Assembly: GCA_024811115.1 (NCBI GenBank)
Contig: JAKOGH010000324.1
Location: 62,001-126,000 of the forward strand
Direction: 5' to 3'
Origin: Terana coerulea
Lineage: Eukaryota; Basidiomycota; Agaricomycetes; Polyporales; Phanerochaetaceae
DNA: 64,000 nucleotides
Position numbers and translations under genes: made by a program. The notes under the pieces are model-generated. The model did no database searches. It had not been told where the DNA came from and saw only the letters and a list, made by a program, of their open reading frames with translations. Positions 11,506-23,051 of this stretch are shown here, in pieces. Every line of letters starts with the position of its first letter. Within the stretch, counting starts at the first letter, position 1.

Positions 11506-14346
11506 ATGGTGCCATTCACCCACAGGATGAGGTCCTACGCGATGTATAAACTCCCTACGATGCGCGGAGAAGAAGCCCGGGAGCCTTTGCTTCCGCAAGA
11601 GCCCACGTCCCCGTCTCGCTTAGTGCAAAGTACAGCTGCAAGCATGTCTGGTAAGACCAAGGCTCGTCGTCCGCTACGGAGTTATCTATGGTAATTGTGT
11701 TGTTCATTACCGAGGCACCATTGCGCTGATGGAATCTAGGGATACGTGGGACAAGTCGCCGGAAGAGCGGAAGTTCTTGGGCAAGCTGGATGCGTGTTTA
11801 CTAACCTATGCGGCGCTGTCGTACTTCAGCAAGTATCTGGACCAGCAAAATGTTACGGTAGGTACCATTGGACGTAGATTGTCAATATTTCTAAACTTTG
11901 TTTTAGAACGCGTATGTCTCAGGCATGAAAACCGAGTGCGTACCCTCTCTATACTGATCATGACGTTCGCCTTGACCATCGCGCTTTCAGCCTTCACTTG
12001 TAAGCCCGACCCACCTATCCCTTTTGAGCGGACGTTGAGCATTGTGATAGGCATGGTAACCAGTTGAACTATATTACAACTGCATGGACATGTGGCTATG
12101 TAATAGGCCAGATACCATCGAAGTAAGTCGCGTTGTATCTTTCTCATGATTCAGCTCACCTATCCACGTAGTCTCATGCTTACCCGTATAAGGCCTTCCA
12201 TTTGGGTGTGTAAGTCAAAGCTGCTTGATGCTCCGACGCCTGACCGTTTTCGTAATCAGATACCCGCAATGGAACTCATATGGAGCTCCCTCACCATGAT
12301 TCTCGCGTGTTCAAATAGCTTTACAACGCTGGTCATCATACGATTCTTCGTCGGTAAGTGTAGCCAGATTTTTAATGGCCGTTTCACCTGTTCTAACAAC
12401 ATGTGATGCGGTATCGTAGGCTTGGCAGAGTCGACATTCTACCCCGCTATTCAGTATGTCATTGGCAGCTGGTATAAAGGCGACGAGTTGGCAAAACGGG
12501 CTTGCATATTTCACGTACGTAAACTCTTCTGGCGCACTCGTTTGCCCAACTCAAATTATTGCGCCAGACTGCGAGTGCCATAGGGCCTATGTTCAGCGGC
12601 TTCCTTCAGACCGTAAGCCAAACGATTTTTTTCCCTCTTGAAACTTCGATTTATCGTGCCACAGGGTGCATATAACGGATTGAACGGAGTTCACGGTCTG
12701 GCTGGCTGGAGATGTAAGGGATCAGCTCTGCAATCAGCATTTTGACACTCATCGTCGGGTACCAGGGCTCTTCATAATTGACGGGATCATCACTATACCG
12801 ATTGCCATCTTGGGGTTCTTGATTATGCCAGGTTTGCTCAGTGCAACATTCCTCCACTGCCGTGACTGCTGACGCGCCGTGCTCAGATCTCCCCCTCGAA
12901 CACCAAGCCTTCTATGTTCTATACCCAAGCCCAGATTGACTTGGCGCAACAACGGATGCTGTCAGTGGGGCGCAAACCGCCACAGCCTTTCACCAGGAAG
13001 AAAGTTCTGGGTTTCTTCAAGACGTGGCATGTTTGGCTTCTGACTCCGCGTATGTCTCCTCCTTACTGTTTTCAATATTATATTCGCTAATTGCGCTGTG
13101 CAGTGTATATCCTGGTGAGTATTCGCTCTGATCATCTGTCCGGCTCGATTCTAACGCAATTGTCAGTTCAACAACGCCAGCGGGCCCCAAACGTCCATGA
13201 TCTTCTGGTGCGCTTTGTTGGCGTACAGTTGTTCATTTGCGCCGACTGATTTGTACGCAGGTTGCAGAGTTTCAACACCCCCGGCCACCAGAAATACACC
13301 GTCGGCCAAATTAATACGTATCCTATTCCTATTTATGCGACACAAGTGATCTGTAGTACGTCTTCATCCTTGCTGTGAGATTCGGTTAAGGACTGACGTC
13401 CTGTGCAGCGTTGGCGTATGCTTGGTGGTCCGATGCTATGCAGTTGCGTTGGCCACCCATCATCCTTGCAGGCGTACGTACTCTTCCACTGAGAATGCTG
13501 TCACGCGCTGATGAGATGTTCAGCTGTGGCACATGACGGTCTGCATAGTTCTTGCTGCCACGCCGTTATACACGCATATAACAAGGTAAGCAAATGCCCT
13601 CGCTGTTCGTATACTAGACATTCTGACTATGATGTCTGATAGACGGTGGATCTTCTACTACATGGTATGTAGAACACCGGTGTGTGGTTGCCTTGGTGGC
13701 CATGATTGATCATCGGAGTAGACCTCAGTCGAAGGCGGCCTCTCGGGCCTGATTTTGTCTTGGGCAAATGAGTTAACAGGAAACGATAGCGAAAGTAAGT
13801 CTTCCTCAGGATAGGCGCATCACCGTCATTCCTCACAAAGAAATTCAGAGAGATCTTTCGTCGTTGCATCTTGCAATACCTTTGCGTACGTCTTCCAAGC
13901 CTGGCTGCCAATGTAAGTCAGAATTCCTCCGTCATTTCGCATTTATTCTGACAATCCCTTTCGCTCCCAGCGTGATCTTCCCACAAGTCGAACAGCCTCG
14001 GTGAGTACTCATCTCGTTTTGGCGCGCTTACCATTGCCGTCTCTGACCACGATTTCATTCCGCAGCGTACTGAAAGGAAACATCGCGACCGCCTGTATCG
14101 ATTTCGGCCTCAGTACGTCGTCCATTGCTCCTACGCCGCCAAAGCTACTGACATGCACCCTTGTTCACAACAGTCATCGTGTGCCTTGCGGTGCTGTTCA
14201 TGCAGAAACGCGACGAACGTCGGGCGGCCCGTGCTGCATTGCAGTCAGACGCCTCTGAGAATGATGAAGCTATGGAAGAGCTGGGAGACGACACGGACTC
14301 GAAGGCGAAGGTCAGCGTGGATAATGTCGCTGTACCCGTACAGTAG
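11506..14346 (+). CDS. MFS permease of the Dal5/Liz1 (allantoate-pantothenate) type
   Basis: Many short exons encode a 12-helix anion:cation symporter-family transporter. The order seen is a cytosolic N-terminus, [156 protein letters not shown] and an acidic tail ending at 14346. The family imports small organic acids or amides such as pantothenate or allantoate at the plasma membrane; the substrate here is uncertain. Two exons are tiny: 11907-11935 (29 nt) and 11991-11999 (9 nt). A C5 run at 12891-12895 is one base too long for the frame: [12 protein letters not shown] needs four. The start is uncertain among Mets at 11506, 11527, 11542 and 11560. Confidence 0.85.
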
Positions 14347-15016
14347 AGAGATACCATGTCTCGATTTGGTGAGTACTTGAGAAGGCTGTACGATATGAAG
14401 GAGGCCGCTTGCAATAAGTACAGTCACTCGGATGTTGTGCTCAGAATAAAGATTCTTTGAGGGCAGCTTCAAGTTGAATTGACAACCTGAGAGCGTTCGA
14501 GACTGTACACGTGGGCGCCACCACGACCATTCGGCTTTTCGGGCTCCGGCAAACCGGCACCTTACGGCCTGCTGGGCGCTTACATCCCCCTCCTCCTCGA
14601 CTCTTTCCCTTCCACCCGAACATCCGACAGATTCGTACCGCGAATTTCGACGACTTTCGACGGCTACCACACATATGCACACCTCAGACGATGATGATCA
14701 CATGAGAACTATTCTCTTTACGTGCAAAAATGGTCGAGAATGGTCTCGTTGAACATCGTCGGGTTTTGCCCTCGAGGATATCGCTGGATTCCCCGGTCGA
14801 GCCACGCTCTAGACAGCTCCGTCCCGCTTCTCACTTCCCCAGTACGCCGACGGCATGAAAACACAAGACAGCTCCCGTCAAGGGGGTTGGAGGCTGGTTG
14901 TGGCTGCGCGATGCTCTAGATCCTCGGGAGTATGTTAAAGATAGGTGAGCAGTGTCTGTCAGTAATTTCACCTTAAGATCTTTGACATCTTCCTATTCCG
15001 CCTCAGCACATTACTC
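14347..15016. other. intergenic, no gene recognised
   Basis: Contains the 3' flank of the permease and the promoter region of the next F-box gene. No supported coding sequence. Confidence 0.5.
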
Positions 15017-16474
15017 ATGCTTCACGCATCGACTCCTGGAGGCGTTCCATTACCATCTTTCGTACGCGTCTGGCTAGCTCGTGTTCAGAAGCGGATCATC
15101 CTTTCCTCTGCCCTCCCTTACGAAAAGCCACATCTCCTGCGAAAAGAACGCCTATCGCTAGCGCAGGTCCTACCCGACGAAATCCTTCTTCAGATATTTG
15201 GATACCTTCTACCTTCTTCCCCAAGATATCCGTCGTCACCATGGAGTTCACCCTGTCTCGACAAGCCAGCTACTACTGTGGCGCAGAAGCTGGAGCGCCA
15301 TCAGTTGTACCTTCTGTGGGCTTGCCAAACATGCCGCAGCTGGTACAATGTTGGCTGCGAGCTCCTGTACTTGTCGCCACTCTTGACGAGTACGAAGCGA
15401 ATGGAGCTCTTTGAGCGAACGCTCTCCGAGACATCTGGTTTTGCGCGCTTCGTCAAGGCCGTGTATGCGCCCATTCGTAGCGCAGGAACGGCGGCGGAGC
15501 TTTTCGGGTGGATTTGGGGGTACCGCACCTCTACCATTCAACGCAACGAACTCGCGACGCTGCTCGAGACCTGTCCTTCCATCCATTCACTCACCATCCG
15601 GCACTCCGTTCGTCAAGGGCATGTATCACGTGTCCCCGTCAAGGACGTTATCCAGGCTTCGAAGCTCGAGGATCGGTTGCAGCAGTTGAACGTGTACGGT
15701 TCTACCCTCGAAACTCGGTCGAACCCGCAGTTCTCAGTCTTGCCGTGCTTCACGGATCTGCTACTTCCCCAGCTGCAGATCCTCTGCCTTCGCGGGATCT
15801 ACGTTCTCCCCACACTCCATCTCCCAGTACTTCCTCGACTGCACACACTGCAGCTCATCCACAATAGCTATTTCGGCTCGACCGAGCCGATCTTCACCGC
15901 GTCTTCCCTTCCCGCCCTACGTAACGTGGAGATCGTGCACGACCGGGTGGTTGAAGGCCAGCCAGGGCTTCGGGATTTCTTCGACGAGGCTTGTCTCCGC
16001 CAAATCACAGATCTCCAGTTCCTTCAAGACGAACGTGCGATGTCCGTTACTCGATCCATCCCGCACAACGGCTTGATACACAACCTGACGCTGGGCATGA
16101 TCGGCGCTAGCGACCACGTCGACATCGTCTGCTGGCGGATACCTCGGTCGCTAGAAAGCTTGACCTTCGTCCTGCGTCAGGTTTCCAGCGGCCGGCCTTC
16201 ACTGGTGGCCGACGTGGAAGCTTGTTTCGATGCCATTCATCACACTTTGCGGCTGAATGACGAGGAGGGGCGATTGAAGGAATTAGTGGCCGTTGTGCAA
16301 CTGGATGACGGCGAGCACCACGAGGGTTCCGCGAATCGTTATTTGACTGTCGTGGACAAACTTCGCGGTCTTTGTGATACGAAGGGCATCGCTTTTAGGA
16401 TTGAAGCGCCGTGTAAGAGTATTACTCGTGACGAAACAGTGTATATGCTAATAATGCCTTTGCATAGCATCTGA
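15017..16474 (+). CDS. F-box protein, 485 residues
   Basis: Intronless. The F-box is at residues ~50-115: LPDEILLQIFGYLLP, a Ser/Pro-rich spacer, then LYLLWACQTCRSWYNVGCELLY. This is the LPxEIL...C+xW pattern of Skp1-binding F-boxes. The remainder has leucine-rich repeat-like segments (CPSIHSLTIRH, LLLPQLQILCLRGI, LPRLHTLQLIH, LPALRNVEIVHD). It probably acts in an SCF-type ubiquitin ligase; the target is unknown. It opens a run of three same-strand F-box genes. The start was chosen as the first Met of the open frame, and 33 residues precede the F-box. Confidence 0.85.
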   Translation: MLHASTPGGVPLPSFVRVWLARVQKRIILSSALPYEKPHLLRKERLSLAQVLPDEILLQIFGYLLPSSPRYPSSPWSSPCLDKPATTVAQKLERHQLYLLWACQTCRSWYNVGCELLYLSPLLTSTKRMELFERTLSETSGFARFVKAVYAPIRSAGTAAELFGWIWGYRTSTIQRNELATLLETCPSIHSLTIRHSVRQGHVSRVPVKDVIQASKLEDRLQQLNVYGSTLETRSNPQFSVLPCFTDLLLPQLQILCLRGIYVLPTLHLPVLPRLHTLQLIHNSYFGSTEPIFTASSLPALRNVEIVHDRVVEGQPGLRDFFDEACLRQITDLQFLQDERAMSVTRSIPHNGLIHNLTLGMIGASDHVDIVCWRIPRSLESLTFVLRQVSSGRPSLVADVEACFDAIHHTLRLNDEEGRLKELVAVVQLDDGEHHEGSANRYLTVVDKLRGLCDTKGIAFRIEAPCKSITRDETVYMLIMPLHSI

Positions 16475-17638
16475 CAGATTGGACGCCGTAGGAGTATGAT
16501 GGAAATCGTGAGCTCGGACACAATGCTTCTTCGGGCATTTGACTTCCACGAGTAGAATCAGGTATGTGCTGAACCTCGTCGCGGTTTTTCTCGCGCAGCT
16601 GATAAATATCGTGCAGCTACCTCTATATGTTCGTATACCGTATTTGAGTGCAGCAATCTCAAATATTTCTCGCTTTTTTCTGCGCAGGAATTTTGCGAGT
16701 AGCGACTGGGAATGGCGGGGCCATTTCCTTGATGCGTGGATATTCCGTCGACCCACTCGGTCATCGCGCACACCATGCGGCTCAGAATCCCATATTCGGG
16801 CGTCGTCAGCCCGTGTATAGCCATAGCTGAAGATTTCGTCGAAGACAGCTCCTTCTTGACGGTTATGTTCTCCAAGACCCAGCTCGCGGATGTCCGCACG
16901 CAGTACGAAGGGCATACCGCATCCGCCACGAGACATACGATTTCAATGAAACCTTGCTTAACGGTCGAACTAAGCTCTCACGTCATAGCCAGCGTGGTCT
17001 GGAAGCGGACGATGCGCGTCCTGGAGCCAAATCACGGGCTGGTGAGTAGCACGAAAATTTTCGTTCCGTTTGACAGAATCACTCACGCTGCCTCCGAAAG
17101 GCCACAAGCAGGCACGCATGCGTGATGATACGACAGAAATAGTCTGGAATACGCTGTGGCGACGGCGGGTCTGAAACCTTGCAACCTAGGCGACGTTATT
17201 ACGGCAGGACTTCAGTATTGTGGCCCAACAATCGCGCCACCGGTGGCAGACGATGGCGGGTTCCATACACAAAATAATGCATTTATTTAGATTTTCTCCA
17301 GTTAAGCCCGTTATTTTGTTCTGCCCTCTTATTCTCCGCTTATTGAAATGCTTTGTGCGCAGCTTGTGTGGCCTAGGGACTTCCTGCATTCTCACCGGAG
17401 GATTTCAATCGATACCGAATTCTCTTGTGTTATGCATTTGGGGAACGCCACAACTCCGAACTGCGATGATTCCCCCGTGATCAACCTCGTGACTGCGGAC
17501 TTTGAGGCAACCCTGCAAATCGACCCTTCAGCTCGCGCGCCTCCCTGTGGCTTCCCGTGAATCTATCAGCCCTTAAGAACCGAGCCGTACCTTTCGCCAC
17601 CGCCGCTCTTCCTCTACACTCTACCACCACCGCCCGCC
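16475..17638. other. intergenic, no gene recognised
   Basis: A plus-strand frame at 16736-17125 and a minus-strand frame at 16448-16936 overlap each other and match nothing I know. The stretch near 17500-17638 is CT/CCACC-rich and is probably the leader of the next gene. Confidence 0.45.
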
Positions 17639-19136
17639 ATGGACACGAACAAAGCGCGCCGCAGCGAGTCGTTCTCGTTCTTTCCGCGCGACATTGGCCC
17701 GTTCAAGCTCGGCCGTGCGTCCAGGACGCGCCGGGGTACGGTTGATGGGCAGGCGACGTCTACTCAGGTCCCGTCGTCCTCCACATGCGCACCCCCACCC
17801 CGGTCCTCTCTCGTCTCCCCCGCCAGCGTACAGCACCTCCCCGCAGAAATTCTGCTCAATATCCTCAGCTTTGCATTACCGTCCGTGTACGAGAGGGCAT
17901 TCAACTTCAGGCATGATCCCAACGCTTTTTTCGAGGACGTGGAGACCGTTCCAGAGTTTCGCGCAGTCCTGAAGGACACACAGCTGTGCCTTCATCGTGC
18001 CTCGCTTGTCTGTAGAGCGTGGTACCCCGCCGCAACTGAATTCCTCTACGGATGCCCCTTATTCTATTCCCATCCCAGCGTCCTCGCCTTTTCCCGCACT
18101 CTCGAGAGCCGTCCTCCGCTTAGGCCTCTCGTCAAGGAGGTATGGCTGTTCAACGAGGAGGGCTCGAAGCACTCCGATCCCCTGGGCATGAAACGCAAAG
18201 CCGCGCGTCGCGTGCAGGCCAGTCTCACCAGTACCCTCCGCACGTATACCATTCTCACCTCCGTCATCGTTTGTAACCACGGCCTACTCGGTCAGGGATA
18301 ATGGCAAGGAATCCTTCCCTCTCGACAACGTCATGATCTACGGCTTGCCGTCAAGCCCCAAGACCGACGCCCACATCCCCGACCTCACCCTCTACGGGCC
18401 CAGTTTCTTCAACCAGCCGTGGGACCGTCACGCGAAGCCGAACAACCTGCTCCCTGAGCAGCTGACGAGGCTCTGTATGCGGGACATTGGTCCAAGCCCC
18501 GCCACACTGAAGTGCGCGCCGTACCTGCCCACGTTGCCACACGTCGACACCCTCCAGATAGCGCTGACAAAGCACAACGACGCGCCAATCGTCTCCTCCG
18601 GCACGCTCCCCGCCCTTCGCACACTCGAGATATATCGCAACATTTTCGACGACTCGCCCTCGAATCAGATCCGTGCGGTGTCGGTCGAGGGTGGCGTGTT
18701 GCCCAAGCTCGAGCGTCTGCACCTCGTCGGGCGCGCCGTCGAGTCAGGGCTGTTCAAGACGTGGGTGGAGAACTACTCGTTTGACGAGCTGAGGGATCTG
18801 GCGATTGGGCCCATTGCCGGGGACCAGCTCGAGTTCTTCTCGGACTGGCGCTTCCCGGACAAGCTGGAGACCCTCACGGTGGTGGTTTGGCACAGGGGCC
18901 GGGAGGTGAAGAAGGGCGCGGGGGAGAAGGAGGCAGTCGATGAATCCGCCGACGCTAGTAACGTGCTCGGTGCCCTGAACGCCTGCATTTACCGCAATCG
19001 TCAGGCGCGGTCGTTCAAGACGCTCGTGGTGAAGGCGACCGAAGCTTTATCCGCTCCTGCTCTGAAGACTGCAGAGGAGCTCGGCGAGAAATGTGCCTCT
19101 CACAACTATCTATATGAGCTTGAGGAAGGAGGTTAG
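17639..19136 (+). CDS. F-box protein (frame broken near 18277)
   Basis: Residues ~60-130 hold an F-box: VQHLPAEILLNILSFALPS, an insertion, then LCLHRASLVCRAWYPAATEFLY. The C-terminal part (from ~18333) has leucine-rich segments (LPTLPHVDTLQIAL, LPALRTLEIYRNIF, LPKLERLHLVGRA) and ends LYELEEGG. The two halves lie in different frames. The first runs to a stop at 18301, and the second is open from before 18279 (TAYSVRDNGKESFPLDNV). An extra base in AACC at 18275-18278 would join them at the expected place, giving about 500 residues. No acceptable intron (minimum about 45 nt) explains the shift. Function as for other F-box proteins: putative SCF adaptor, target unknown. Confidence 0.78.
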
Positions 19137-19583
19137 CCTTTAGATCTACGTATCTTTGAAATTGCACTCACGTTCGGCATGTGTAGGCGTCGACGATTGG
19201 ATTGCTTTGCGGCTGAGTGGAGGTGGCAGGACGCGGCGATGAGGAATGGCACCTGGACAGTTCTCTTGGTTTCAGCACGATACCCCTTTTCGTCCGCTTG
19301 ATACAGTGCTCAGTCTTGTACTGGTTTCCTGTACCCTGTGTATGGATGACATACAACGCTATCGAACTGGTATGTCACCGTCACGTAATTGGCCTGAGCG
19401 GACATCAACCTTGGTATAGGCGCTCAGTCGACCTTTCTCGCCGTGCGAACGTGGACTGTGAAACTCTCATCTGTGACCCATCATTGTCTCAGTCCAACAC
19501 ATCGCACAAAGATTTGTTACCAAAGGCAAGTTCGCAAGCTATACTGTGGCTGACATCGCTCTAACCATTCGAGCGTTCCTCCG
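19137..19583. other. intergenic, no gene recognised
   Basis: Short spacer between two same-strand F-box genes. No coding or RNA signal. Confidence 0.5.
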
Positions 19584-20942
19584 ATGTTAGTCATGCTACC
19601 CTCTCGCATCCCCGCCGAGCTGCAGTCAGAGCGCGCTAGACTCAGTGCGAGGGAGCTCGAGCTGCTGGAAGAACTGGACGCGATCGGATATCTCCTTGAT
19701 CAAAATATGCGGGAGATCATGATGTATTCCCCTGTGTACATGATTCCCGACGACACCCTCTACGACATCCTCCGATTGGCATACGAACACCATCCGCCCT
19801 GCCGCGACACAGAGGGGCGCGAGAACAGTCCCATCATCGCGACTCAAGTATGCCGACGCTGGAGAAATCTGGCAGCTCTCATTCCCCAGATATGGTCGTG
19901 TCTTCACATCGAGGCGAAAAGTCCGCCTACCCAGCTTTGGGTCGAGCGGTCGAAAGCGTTACCCCTGTTCATCACTCTTTCCGAACCGCATCCGCCATTC
20001 CCCGATTTTTCCGAAATCTTTCAAGATGTGTTAAACAGTACCGTACCCATGACAGTTCAACAGCGAGCAGATCGACTGCAGGCCTCAATAGTTGTTGTGC
20101 GCGCGGAAGCGTATCGCTGGAAGTCGTGCTCCGTCTCCACGTACACGCCTTGGTTCTTCGAGCTGCTGCTGGCCAAAGCTCCACCTGTCTCTATGCCTGA
20201 TCTCCTGGTCTTACAGCTCTATTTCCGTCCTGAGGGCTTTGTACAGCCACATCCCCTCCCAGCCGGCTCCGTCGGTGAAAGAATGCCTCAACTAACGAAG
20301 CTGCGCTTGACTGGTGTTACCTTACCATCCCCACTATCGGCGCTCAACAACCTCACGGTGTTGTTCTTGGAGTCGCAAGGGCTATCTGGTCGCAATCTTC
20401 GCGAGTTATCTGAAGCAGCCCCGCTCTTGGAAAACCTGCATCTGCAAGACATCATGCAAAGTGAAGACAATGGTTGGGAAACAGCGATATTTTTCTCTCT
20501 GCAGTCGTTGACTATCGTCGATATGCATGAGGATGAAGTAGCATTCGAAGTAGTCCTTTCGTGGATTGATGGTCCACGGCTCCGCGCCTTCACCACCAAA
20601 GGAAACAGCGTTGAAGCGCAGTTCAACGGCCCTGTTTGGCCTTGGAGAATTTACCCAGCCTTGGAAACTCTGAATATCTTTTCCTGCCCCACGCTGCCGT
20701 ATGATGGTCGACTGTTTCAGCAAGCTCCGAATGTTACCCTTCTCGATCTCAGCGGCACCGATGCATCATGGATTTTGGATCTCTTATCCAGGCCCGACAA
20801 TCCCCATCAGCCGCTTCTTCCCATCCTCGAAATTATCACCATAACCGTACTTTCGCATTCGGAGCGCCTACAACCACATAAGTCTCTCCTCCAGCTCATC
20901 AGGGATAGGGCTGGCACCGAGCATCCTACATCAAAATGTTAA
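19584..20942 (+). CDS. F-box-like protein, 452 residues
   Basis: Intronless and uninterrupted. A short N-terminal helix-forming, probably coiled region (SARELELLEELDAIGYLLDQ) precedes an F-box-like domain at ~50-110: VYMIPDDTLYDILRLAYE, then ATQVCRRWRNLAALIPQIWS. This is the classic layout of the very large Agaricomycete F-box-like family, with a coiled N-terminus and then IPxEIL...CxxWRxIA. LRR-like segments follow (MPQLTKLRLTGVTL, LNNLTVLFLESQGL, APLLENLHLQDI, NVTLLDLSGTDASW). It is probably a substrate receptor of an SCF ligase; the target is unknown. An alternative Met lies three codons in (19593). Confidence 0.88.
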   Translation: MLVMLPSRIPAELQSERARLSARELELLEELDAIGYLLDQNMREIMMYSPVYMIPDDTLYDILRLAYEHHPPCRDTEGRENSPIIATQVCRRWRNLAALIPQIWSCLHIEAKSPPTQLWVERSKALPLFITLSEPHPPFPDFSEIFQDVLNSTVPMTVQQRADRLQASIVVVRAEAYRWKSCSVSTYTPWFFELLLAKAPPVSMPDLLVLQLYFRPEGFVQPHPLPAGSVGERMPQLTKLRLTGVTLPSPLSALNNLTVLFLESQGLSGRNLRELSEAAPLLENLHLQDIMQSEDNGWETAIFFSLQSLTIVDMHEDEVAFEVVLSWIDGPRLRAFTTKGNSVEAQFNGPVWPWRIYPALETLNIFSCPTLPYDGRLFQQAPNVTLLDLSGTDASWILDLLSRPDNPHQPLLPILEIITITVLSHSERLQPHKSLLQLIRDRAGTEHPTSKC

Positions 20943-23051
20943 GACTAGGGCAGGATTTGCGAGACGAGATGAAACCTAGAACCCGCCTTTCATTATCAGC
21001 GCTCACCGAGGTAGTAGTCGTGGAAGAGTCGGAAATAGACGTTGATGGGAGTTGGAATGAATGAGCCAAGTAGCAGTAGAATTCATGGTACGTCTACTCG
21101 TCAGTCCTTCATTGTGTAATGTTTTGATGAACTGTCACCTGTCATAGGCTAAGGGAATACATCCCTATTCTGTGGCCGACCCTGCGAGATGCGGTCTACG
21201 GCTGGGACTTCAAACCAGGAAACGCGAACATAGACTCCTGTTGCTCTATGTATCCTGCGTCATCGTCGAATTGATTTAATATGTTTTATATTTGCTCATA
21301 CGCATCTTGAATACCAGGTTTCACGTATTCTTTGATCCTGAAGCCGAGTTGCAAGACGGTCAGATAAGTAAGGGAATCCTCGCTAGAACGTGCAAGCCCG
21401 GGCTAGTGCTAGGTACTAGCGTTAGTCCAAGGTCACTTTCGAGCACTGAGACACATGCCGTAGAGCTTTTCCTGGCAAGTTCTTTTAGCTGTTTGCCGTA
21501 TGCACTCAATAACGAACCTGATACCCTGCAGTTCTGCGACTAACGGCGCCGGCTGTTTGTAGTCCGGCAAAGCCCGAACACGGCGCTTACAGTTTTACCG
21601 TCTATCTTCCCGAGACCGACTCGCTGGACGACACCAAACACCCGCATGCGCCGTAGATGAAGAATGTCGTCGAATGCGAAAGTACAGCTCTTGAGCAAAA
21701 CGCTATCAATGGCTCGCCGCGTCTGTGTTTCGCCACTGCGTTGTCATGATTGAAATCGGAGGCTGGGGTGTTGGCCGGAAAGGTGAGTAATCGACCAGTT
21801 CGATCCAATTATGCGCTACTGACACTGCTACAACAATCAGGTGCAAACCAGTAGAGTCACGTCGTTTCTCTCCGAGGACCGTATAGGAAATGGGTGCAGC
21901 AGTTGTCAATACTGGCTTGCAGTACGGGCGATGTCACCTTGTCGGCGTGCGGCGGGCCCAGAGACGCTTGACTCTGTATGGCAGTCACATCGAAAATCTG
22001 TCATTGCCGACATCTCTTTTGCTTTTGCTCACTATGATGGCCAGCATGATCGTTCGCAATGCCTTCGAAGCTAGCAGCACCGCTTTTCCCTGCGCTTTGC
22101 ACCTGGAGACCTCGTCCAGCTCTGGTGGCACTCACGCCCAGTAACAACCTGCGTCTACACACAACCTGTCCCCGAATCGTAAGCTGTGCTGGTATGCCTA
22201 TTCCCGACTCAACTGACTTGCTATTAGACTTTTATAGTCCTGTATTTGAGCCTTATAAGCAGCACAACGAGAACACCCAACCTCTCCGTCAAGTCCACGC
22301 GAGTCTGAGTTGGCGGACACATCTATCCCGAGTGCGTTAAGTAAGGCGGGGGTGCCGCGGTAGGCTTTTGGATAGATCCCGTCAGCAGAAGAACGCGACT
22401 CGCCGCTCGAATCCAAAGACTGTCCATGGTGCAGCATTGGTCCTCGCCACGGCACACTGTCTATGCTTTGGAACGGGCCAATCACGGTAATAGACGCCCT
22501 TGACTCAGACGGATACGAAAGCACAGCATTTGAACATGTGACCAGCCTTGAACACCCTTTCCCCTCCTATCACGTCCTATGCACGCTCACTATAAGCTGC
22601 GAGGGGCAGCTACTTATTAGCAGGACTTTACGGTACGCAAATACCTCATCCCCACTTCGCTGCTCATCTAAACGAGGCATCAGTCGAGTATTCGCCCGTC
22701 CGGGGCTACGAATTCTGCGTTGGAAGTTTGGAGCTCCTAGCAGGCGCCTGTCAACGACGCTTCTGACTGGGTGCTATGCACCGAATCCCCGGCCACGTAG
22801 CGTTTCGTCTCGGACGATATGAGCCGTCTCAATTCCGACGCAAACTCGTTGTATGGCGTCTTTTCGCGAATTAGGGCAGGCTCAGCGGCATCTTCATAAA
22901 AAGTGTATCGCGGGCAGCGCAACTTGAAGCGTTCAACACTTGTGTTGTTTACTCCACACTGGCTCAACTTTGTCCTCATTCAAACTCGAATTATAATGCC
23001 AGAAGATGCCCCTCCCCTCTCGCTGTCTCTGAAGCTACTTTGTACCTTACT
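20943..23051. other. 2.1-kb stretch without a recognised gene
   Basis: Frames up to ~120 codons occur on both strands. The least unlikely is minus-strand 22198-22524 (108 codons), but it has no recognisable domain or flanking exons. The final ~200 bp should be the promoter of the transporter that starts at 23052. Confidence 0.45.

Noticed and set aside
16448..17125. Opposing 162- and 129-codon frames between two F-box genes
   Set aside because: They overlap on opposite strands, lack domains, and neither has convincing coding composition.
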